Positions 6,035 through 11,381 of a DNA stretch of 11,381 nt are shown piece after piece. A model generated the notes under the pieces. The model was given only the letters and a program-made list of their open reading frames with translations, had not been told where the DNA came from and did no database searches. The number at the start of each line of letters is the position of its first letter. Position 1 is the first letter of the stretch. The position numbers and the translations under genes are program-made. Source of the stretch: Prolixibacteraceae bacterium. Its GTDB lineage: Bacteria > Bacteroidota > Bacteroidia > Bacteroidales > Prolixibacteraceae. The DNA is taken from NCBI GenBank assembly GCA_003450125.1, contig DMFR01000221.1, forward strand, positions 9,946 to 21,326, in the 5' to 3' direction.

Positions 6035-7612
6035 ATGGACAACAACGAAATAAAATATACTTTGCCCGAAGGGTGGATCTGGACAACAATTGGAGAAATT
6101 GGTATTGTTGCTAGCGGAGGTACACCCCCAACACGAAATCCAGAATTCTGGGGAGGTGATATTGCATGGATAACACCATCAGACTTGTCAAATTATAAGA
6201 ATGTTTACATTAGTAAAGGAGCAAGAAACATTACCAGAATTGGTCTAGAGTATTCATCTGCAAAGCTTTTCCCAAAGGGAAGCATACTTTTTTCATCGAG
6301 AGCACCTATTGGATATGTGGTCATTGCAAAAAATGAAATGTCCACAAATCAAGGATTCAAGAATATCATTATAACAGAATCACTTATTAGTGAATATGTA
6401 TATTATTACTTAAAGACAATAAAACCATTAGCAGAAAAAATGGCAAGTGGCACTACTTTCCTTGAACTTTCAGCAACAAAATTCACTCAAATACCTTTTC
6501 CTCTTGCCCCATTGAAGGAGCAAAGCCGTATTGTTGCCAAAATTGAAGAACTTTTTAGCGAATTGGAACATGCCGAAGCTGGATTGATAAAAGCTCAAAA
6601 AATACTGAGAGTATATCGACATGCATTGTTAAAGAATGCGTTTGAAGGGAAGTTGACTGAGAAATGGAGAAATGAAAATCCTTTAAAAATAAATAAAAGT
6701 GGAGAAAATTTTAATATTCAACTTCCAAATGGTTGGATTTGGAATAATCTAGGAAATATTGCACAAATTTCAATGGGACAAAGCCCTCCTGGAAATACTT
6801 ATAATACAAAAGGAAATGGATTGCCTTTAATTAATGGACCAGTAGAATTTAATAAGTCTCCCTTTTCTAAAACTAAAAAGGTAAAATGGACTACCAAACC
6901 GTTGAAGATCTGCGATGAAGGAGATCTATTAATCTGTGTAAGAGGTTCAACTACTGGAAGACAAAATATTGCTGGATTTACTGCTTGTATTGGGCGAGGT
7001 GTAGCAGCAATACATGCTTCAGATAAAATTTCAATTGATTACTTGGCTTATTTTACTTATTTCTCCCAAAGGAAGATTTATGAAATGGGAACTGGATCAA
7101 CTTTCCCAAGCATTTCAAAAGAACAGATTGGCAATATTCTTGTGCCTCTATGTCCAATTAGTGAGCAAATTCAAATTGTAGAGGAACTTGAGAAGCGATT
7201 TACGTTGATTGAAAACTTGGATAAATCAATTATTAATGCATTTTTAAAAATTGAATTAAATCGCCAGTCAATCTTGAAGAAAGCCTTTAAAGGGGATTTA
7301 ATAGCTCAAGATAAAAATGATGAACCAGCTATTAATCTTTTAAATAAAATTTTTCAAAAAAAAGATTTATACATTCTTGACCAAAAGTTGATAACAAAAG
7401 AAAAACCAATAAAGAAAAAGTCGATGGATACGAACTATACGATAAAAGAAATCCTTGAAAAAACGGTTCAACCCATTGAATCGCGAGAATTGTGGTTAAA
7501 ATCAAAACACAAAGACAATATTGAAGAGTTCTATGCTGAGTTGAAGAAAATTGAGCATGAGATAAATATAATTATTGAAGGAAAAGAATCATCAATAATT
7601 CTAAAAAGATGA
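6035..7612 (+). CDS. hsdS: Type I restriction-modification specificity subunit (HsdS) with C-terminal tail
   Basis: Recognises the two halves of a bipartite DNA site and would position HsdM and HsdR. The 525-residue protein shows two target-recognition domains, each opening with near-identical text: LPEGWIWTTIGEI (10-22) and LPNGWIWNNLGNI (230-242). Each is followed by a conserved helical spacer: PLAPLKEQSRIVAKIEELFSE from about 156 and CPISEQIQIVEELEKRF from about 373. After the second spacer there is a linker and an extra domain (about 464-525: TIKEILEKTV, ELWLKSKHKDNIEEFYAELK) not present in classical HsdS. I chose the ATG at 6035 because it puts the first TRD at the usual distance; an in-frame TTG at 6005 would add ten residues. 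It is the first gene of the operon, with no hsdM before it. Its stop overlaps the ATPase start by four bases. The region is AT-rich compared with yicC. Confidence 0.93.
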   Translation: MDNNEIKYTLPEGWIWTTIGEIGIVASGGTPPTRNPEFWGGDIAWITPSDLSNYKNVYISKGARNITRIGLEYSSAKLFPKGSILFSSRAPIGYVVIAKNEMSTNQGFKNIIITESLISEYVYYYLKTIKPLAEKMASGTTFLELSATKFTQIPFPLAPLKEQSRIVAKIEELFSELEHAEAGLIKAQKILRVYRHALLKNAFEGKLTEKWRNENPLKINKSGENFNIQLPNGWIWNNLGNIAQISMGQSPPGNTYNTKGNGLPLINGPVEFNKSPFSKTKKVKWTTKPLKICDEGDLLICVRGSTTGRQNIAGFTACIGRGVAAIHASDKISIDYLAYFTYFSQRKIYEMGTGSTFPSISKEQIGNILVPLCPISEQIQIVEELEKRFTLIENLDKSIINAFLKIELNRQSILKKAFKGDLIAQDKNDEPAINLLNKIFQKKDLYILDQKLITKEKPIKKKSMDTNYTIKEILEKTVQPIESRELWLKSKHKDNIEEFYAELKKIEHEINIIIEGKESSIILKR

Positions 7613-9276
7613 GAATTGACTATGTCTATATTGAAGAGTTTAAGAATCTGAAAAAGGTTAGGATTGATTTGGATGAAAGCCAAATGAATACAGTGCTTTT
7701 AGGCCAAAATGCGACCGGAAAATCAAATTTTTTGGAAGCACTAATACTTATCTTTAAACATTTGGATTTAGAAGAAGACCCACCAAAAGGGTTAAGGTAT
7801 AAAATTGAATATCAAATCCAAGAAAAAAAGATTTCCGTTGATTTTTCTACTGGGAAATATATTTTTCATGTATTTAGCAAAAATAATGTGAATGGAAAGG
7901 AATTATGGCTAAGCAATTCCAAGTCAATGTCAAAAGCTGAATTCTTTACACAGAAGAAATCTTTCCTTCCTCATTACATTTTTACCTATTATTCTGGATT
8001 AAGCGATCGATTGGATAAATTATTTTGGAAGCATCAACAGAAATTCTATTCACAGATTATTAAAAAAGATTTTGATAAAACGAAATTAGATGACTTGCGT
8101 CGTCTCTTTTATGTAAAGCAAACACACAGTTTTTTCGTGTTACTTGCTTTCTTTGCTCTACGCAATATTGAAAAGAAAACCTCAGATTTTCTGTTGGATA
8201 CTTTAGGAATAGAGGATTTAGAATCAGTTCTGTTTATACTAAAAAAACCCTCATGGACAGGGAAAGGTGATGAACGATTCTGGGGTGCAGAAGGATTGGT
8301 TCAAGAGTTTTTATCCGAGCTATGGAATTTCTCTTTAGCCCCAATTTACTATCCGCAAACCATATATCCTGATTTTAGAAGTAAAGGTGTAAAACAAGAA
8401 GAACTATACTTGTATATAACTGGAAAAGAAAAACTACATCAGTTCTCAGATAAATATTTCAAAGGTCTAAATATTGAACCTAATAATACCGATTTGTTTA
8501 AAGCACTTGAAAGTACTTACATATCAGAATTATTGGATGAAGTTCGGGTTCGGGTAAGAAAAAAAGTTGATGGAGAAGTAATTTTTAAAGAGTTAAGTGA
8601 AGGAGAGCAGCAATTATTAACTGTTATTGGATTATTGATTTTTACTCGGGAAAAGGAATCACTGATCCTACTTGACGAACCTGACACTCACCTAAACCCA
8701 ATTTGGAAATATGATTATCTACACTTTCTCAGAAAATATGTAAAATCACAGAACGTGGGAGATGGGAATACCGATATTGAGGAAGAAGATAAAACAACTC
8801 AAATTATTATCAATACACATGATCCTTTGGTGATTGGAAGCATGGACAAATCGCAAGTTCGGATATTTCAGAAAGATATAGAAACAGGCCACACTATTGT
8901 AATAGAACCAGATATAAGTCCAAAAGGATTAGGTGTAGCTGGAATCCTAACAAGTGAATTATTTGGATTACCAACAATTTTAGATAAAGAAACACAAGAA
9001 AAACTTAATAAAAAAAGATATTTGCAAGGACGTTTGATGAGAGAGAATTTAAATGAACAAGAATATAATGAATATCACATACTCAAAGCTGAATTAGAAA
9101 AATATGGGTTTTATGACGAGGTAGAAGACCAGTGGTTTAAAATGTATTTGGCAGAAATGTCCAAACATGAACTGATGCAAAAAGTTGAATTCACTGAAAA
9201 AGAGAAAGCCTTTTTGCAAGAAGAAAGCAAAAAAGCTGTTGAAAGAGTACTTGAAAAATTAAGCCCTAAATCATGA
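7609..9276 (+). CDS. Restriction-associated AAA/ABC-like ATPase (PtuA-like)
   Basis: A 555-residue ATPase with the RecF/SMC/ABC head layout. Walker A is GQNATGKS (32-39). The ABC signature is LSEGEQQ (329-335). Walker B is LILLDEPDTHLNP (352-364), with D356 and catalytic E357. The switch histidine is INTHDPL (H404). The insert between Walker A and the signature (about 60-320) is large and family-specific. The C-terminal part GVAGILTSELFGLPTILDKE and the following charged helices recall ATPases often encoded beside type I restriction genes. All nucleotide-site residues look intact. With the HNH-like gene directly behind it, the pair resembles PtuA/PtuB of Septu and the effector pair of some retrons. 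It likely dimerises on ATP and gates the partner nuclease; this is inference. Both ends overlap their neighbours by ATGA. Confidence 0.88.
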   Translation: MRIDYVYIEEFKNLKKVRIDLDESQMNTVLLGQNATGKSNFLEALILIFKHLDLEEDPPKGLRYKIEYQIQEKKISVDFSTGKYIFHVFSKNNVNGKELWLSNSKSMSKAEFFTQKKSFLPHYIFTYYSGLSDRLDKLFWKHQQKFYSQIIKKDFDKTKLDDLRRLFYVKQTHSFFVLLAFFALRNIEKKTSDFLLDTLGIEDLESVLFILKKPSWTGKGDERFWGAEGLVQEFLSELWNFSLAPIYYPQTIYPDFRSKGVKQEELYLYITGKEKLHQFSDKYFKGLNIEPNNTDLFKALESTYISELLDEVRVRVRKKVDGEVIFKELSEGEQQLLTVIGLLIFTREKESLILLDEPDTHLNPIWKYDYLHFLRKYVKSQNVGDGNTDIEEEDKTTQIIINTHDPLVIGSMDKSQVRIFQKDIETGHTIVIEPDISPKGLGVAGILTSELFGLPTILDKETQEKLNKKRYLQGRLMRENLNEQEYNEYHILKAELEKYGFYDEVEDQWFKMYLAEMSKHELMQKVEFTEKEKAFLQEESKKAVERVLEKLSPKS

Positions 9277-10160
9277 GACACATACCGATTCAAAATCTTC
9301 AGGAAGAATTTGACGAAATGTATGGTACTGGTGCATTTGAGTCTTGGAAAATAAAAGCCTCAGAGCATTTAGAACAAATAAAAAGTATGAATCCCGACGA
9401 ACGATCTAACCATTGGAAAAAAAATAATATTTGGATGGATTTGTATCCTGCATTATCTCGCTTATCAGGACACAAATGTTGGTATTCAGAAAAAAAAGAA
9501 AGCGAGTTTTCTGTTGATCATTTTAGGCCGAAAGCATTATCCAAAAATCATGATGGTAACAAAATTCAAGAAAGTGGTTATTGGTGGCTTTCCTATTATT
9601 GGGGAAATTTCCGTTTAGCTGGGAACTTGGTTAATCTATTAAGAAAGGACCGATTCACTGATGAAGAAGAAGTATACGGCAAAGGAAATTTTTTCCCTTT
9701 AGACTTAGAAAACGGGAGTAAGGCACAGGAAGGGGATTTATATTGCACAATTGAAAGCAGATTATTATTAGATCCTATTGTTGCTTCAGATACTGAAAAG
9801 ATTTCCTTTGATCAAAATGGCGAACCTTATCCTTCTTACAGTGAAGGTGACGACCTTAAAAATTATATGCGAGGAAAATTATCCATCAAGTATTATGGAT
9901 TGAAACACACACCATTAACTCGGGAAAGAGCAAAGATATGGGTTAATTGTAATAATCTAGTTGAACTAACAAATAACTATCTGAAATATAATATTAACAA
10001 TCCTGCTCTAGTAACTAATAAGCTAGATACTTGTTTTGAGCAATTTGCAGAAATGGCTAATTTTAAAAGTCCCTTTTCAATGGTAGTAAAAAACTACCTG
10101 CTTTTTAAATGCAAAGAGACAAATTATGAATGGTTAGAAAAAGTATTGAAAGTAATATGA
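9273..10160 (+). CDS. HNH-like nuclease candidate (PtuB-like partner of the ATPase)
   Basis: A 295-residue protein whose segment KCWYSEKKESEFSVDHFRPK (68-87) follows the PtuB/TIGR02646-type HNH pattern Cys-x-x-Cys ... (E/D)HFRPK. D82-H83 are the likely metal-binding and general-base pair. WWLSYYWGNFRLAGNLVN (104-121) corresponds to the second HNH strand/helix, with N118 or N121 as the Asn. FFPLD (140-144) matches the FPL that follows. The second Cys of the first knuckle is Ser72, and the CxxC usually found in the second half is absent, so the structural zinc site appears lost while the catalytic DH remains. The remainder (about 150-295) is not recognised. It starts inside the ATPase stop and its own stop overlaps the next gene. 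Confidence 0.8.
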   Translation: MRHIPIQNLQEEFDEMYGTGAFESWKIKASEHLEQIKSMNPDERSNHWKKNNIWMDLYPALSRLSGHKCWYSEKKESEFSVDHFRPKALSKNHDGNKIQESGYWWLSYYWGNFRLAGNLVNLLRKDRFTDEEEVYGKGNFFPLDLENGSKAQEGDLYCTIESRLLLDPIVASDTEKISFDQNGEPYPSYSEGDDLKNYMRGKLSIKYYGLKHTPLTRERAKIWVNCNNLVELTNNYLKYNINNPALVTNKLDTCFEQFAEMANFKSPFSMVVKNYLLFKCKETNYEWLEKVLKVI

Positions 10161-11381
10161 CCCGGGAACATATTAAAAATATTCTGAAACAAGGCGAAGG
10201 GATTCGGGTTGAGTTTAAAAAGGCTCAAAACGAACTTCCGGAGAACCTTTTTGAAACTATCTGTGCCATGCTCAACCGCACGGGTGGAGATATTATTTTG
10301 GGTGTGGATGATCAGAAAAACTTAATTGGCATTAATCCAGAAAAGGTAGATGAATTGGTCACTCGTATTGTGAATCATAGCAATAACCCAGAAAAGCTAA
10401 ATCCCCCTTTTATTCTTTTCCCCAAAGCGCTTGTTATAGATGGCGTAAGTATTATTCATATACAGGTATTTGAAAGCTCACAAGTGCATCAAACTGCCAG
10501 AAGAACTTACGACCGCAGCAACGATGGGGATTTTTGGGTTAAAGACCCTCAACAAATTGCCGAATTATACAATAAAAAACGGAACCACTATTCTGAAGGG
10601 TTTATTTATCCGGCATTTCGTTTTGAAGATTTTAATCAAGCCCTTTTTCCCAAAGTACGCAATTTGATCCGCAGTTACAATGCGGATCATCCTTGGTTGG
10701 AACTGAACAATGAACAAATGCTAAAAATGGCTGGGCTGTGGGATCGGGATTATAAAACAGGAGAAGAAGGATATACATTGGCAGCAGTCTTGCTCTTCGG
10801 AAAAGATGAAGTGATTCAAAGCATTGTACCGCATTACAAAATAGATGCATTGGTTCGTCGTGAAAATACAACCCGTTATGATGATCGGTCATATATTCAA
10901 ACCAACCTGATAGAAGCCTATGAACATTTGCTGGATTTTGTAGCCAAACACTTACCCGACAAGTTTTATCTGGAAGGGGATCAGCGAAGGAGTTTGCGTA
11001 CCATTATTTTTCGTGAGTTGGCTGCCAATATCATTGTCCATCGTGAATATACCAATGCCTTTCCAACCACATTTGTAATTACCAAAACTGCAGTAATTAC
11101 CGAAAATGCCAATATTGCCAATGGGTTAGGACCTATTTCAGTTGATAACTTTAAACCTTTCCCTAAAAATCCCACCATTGCCAAATTCTTTATGCAATTG
11201 GGAAGGTTTGATGAGTTGGGATCAGGAATATTAAATATCAACCGGTTTTTAAAAGCATATTCGGGGCATGATAATCCGCAATTTATAGAAGGGCCTACGT
11301 TTAAAACCATTATTCCACTTAACGATGAGTTTGAAGAAGATATTGCAAAAGATAGAACAAGTGATAAGATAAATGATAGAA
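10157..11381 (+). CDS. AlbA_2 (Schlafen-type) ATP-binding protein, COG2865-like (3' partial)
   Basis: The ATG at 10157 overlaps the HNH gene stop (ATGA), and the frame stays open for 408 codons to the right edge. The N-terminal half is an AlbA_2/Schlafen-like domain. EGIRVEFKKAQNELPENLFE (14-33) carries the conserved EFK. CAMLNRTGGDIILGVDD (36-52) is the usual N-x-x-GG-x-(I/L)-x-x-GV-(D/E)-D block. The C-terminal half reads like the GHKL-type ATPase part of COG2865 proteins: FRELAANIIVHREYTNAFP, then the PTIAKFFMQLGRFDELGSGI region. The usual NPG turn is replaced by ENANIANGLG. Such proteins are common accessory genes in type I restriction loci, often next to hsdS or hsdR, and their exact role there is unsettled. 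Base use is less AT-rich than in the ATPase gene before it. The C-terminus is cut by the window. Confidence 0.85.
   Translation, partial: MTREHIKNILKQGEGIRVEFKKAQNELPENLFETICAMLNRTGGDIILGVDDQKNLIGINPEKVDELVTRIVNHSNNPEKLNPPFILFPKALVIDGVSIIHIQVFESSQVHQTARRTYDRSNDGDFWVKDPQQIAELYNKKRNHYSEGFIYPAFRFEDFNQALFPKVRNLIRSYNADHPWLELNNEQMLKMAGLWDRDYKTGEEGYTLAAVLLFGKDEVIQSIVPHYKIDALVRRENTTRYDDRSYIQTNLIEAYEHLLDFVAKHLPDKFYLEGDQRRSLRTIIFRELAANIIVHREYTNAFPTTFVITKTAVITENANIANGLGPISVDNFKPFPKNPTIAKFFMQLGRFDELGSGILNINRFLKAYSGHDNPQFIEGPTFKTIIPLNDEFEEDIAKDRTSDKINDR

Noticed and set aside
10470..10892. Short frames on both strands inside the AlbA_2 gene
   Set aside because: The long open frame from 10157 carries family motifs throughout, so the short frames are by-products.
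6035..11381. Retron: a reverse transcriptase with msr/msd to go with the ATPase/HNH pair
   Set aside because: No reverse transcriptase motif (YADD-like) is seen in any gene here and no msr/msd-like structure lies upstream. The pair is preceded by hsdS instead.

Overview
The window looks like a chromosomal segment of a Bacteroidota bacterium, probably Bacteroidales-like. The grounds are the yicC, gmk, nadD gene order, the absence of clear Shine-Dalgarno sequences with A-rich leaders instead, a TTTG-N19-TAnnTTT-type promoter upstream of yicC, and the overall protein character. No species can be named from this sequence alone.

Left part (1-2363, + strand): the 3' part of a polytopic membrane glycosyltransferase of GT-C/GT39 type that carries a C-terminal TPR domain. 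Seventeen bases later comes a small exported, membrane-anchored protein, and then a clean intrinsic terminator.

Non-coding spacer (2312-2897): it separates convergent transcription units and holds two strong secondary-structure elements. One is a roughly 200-bp imperfect palindrome built almost wholly of 11-bp phased units (2480-2679). The other is a perfect 21-bp inverted repeat with a small palindrome in its loop (2790-2861).

Middle part (2898-5725, - strand, transcribed right to left): yicC, MNT nucleotidyltransferase, HEPN protein, gmk, nadD. The housekeeping trio (RNA turnover factor, guanylate kinase, NAD biosynthesis) is split by a two-gene MNT/HEPN module of the kind found in type VII toxin-antitoxin-like pairs. 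Spacings are short throughout, so the module probably rides on the housekeeping operon.

Right part (5726-11381, + strand): an AT-rich defence-type operon that starts abruptly after a 300-bp divergent intergenic region. Its order is a two-TRD type I specificity subunit (HsdS) with an extra C-terminal tail, an ABC/RecF-like AAA ATPase of the restriction-associated type, an HNH-like nuclease candidate, and an AlbA_2/Schlafen-type ATP-binding protein cut by the window edge. All three junctions are 4-base ATGA stop/start overlaps, so the four proteins are very likely made together. The ATPase-HNH pair resembles PtuA-PtuB of Septu and the ATPase/HNH effectors of some retrons. No hsdM or hsdR is present in the window and hsdS is the first gene, which is unusual. 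Either the methyltransferase and translocase lie downstream beyond the edge, or this is a cassette in which a sequence-recognition subunit serves an ATPase/nuclease pair. This operon is the most interesting part of the window.
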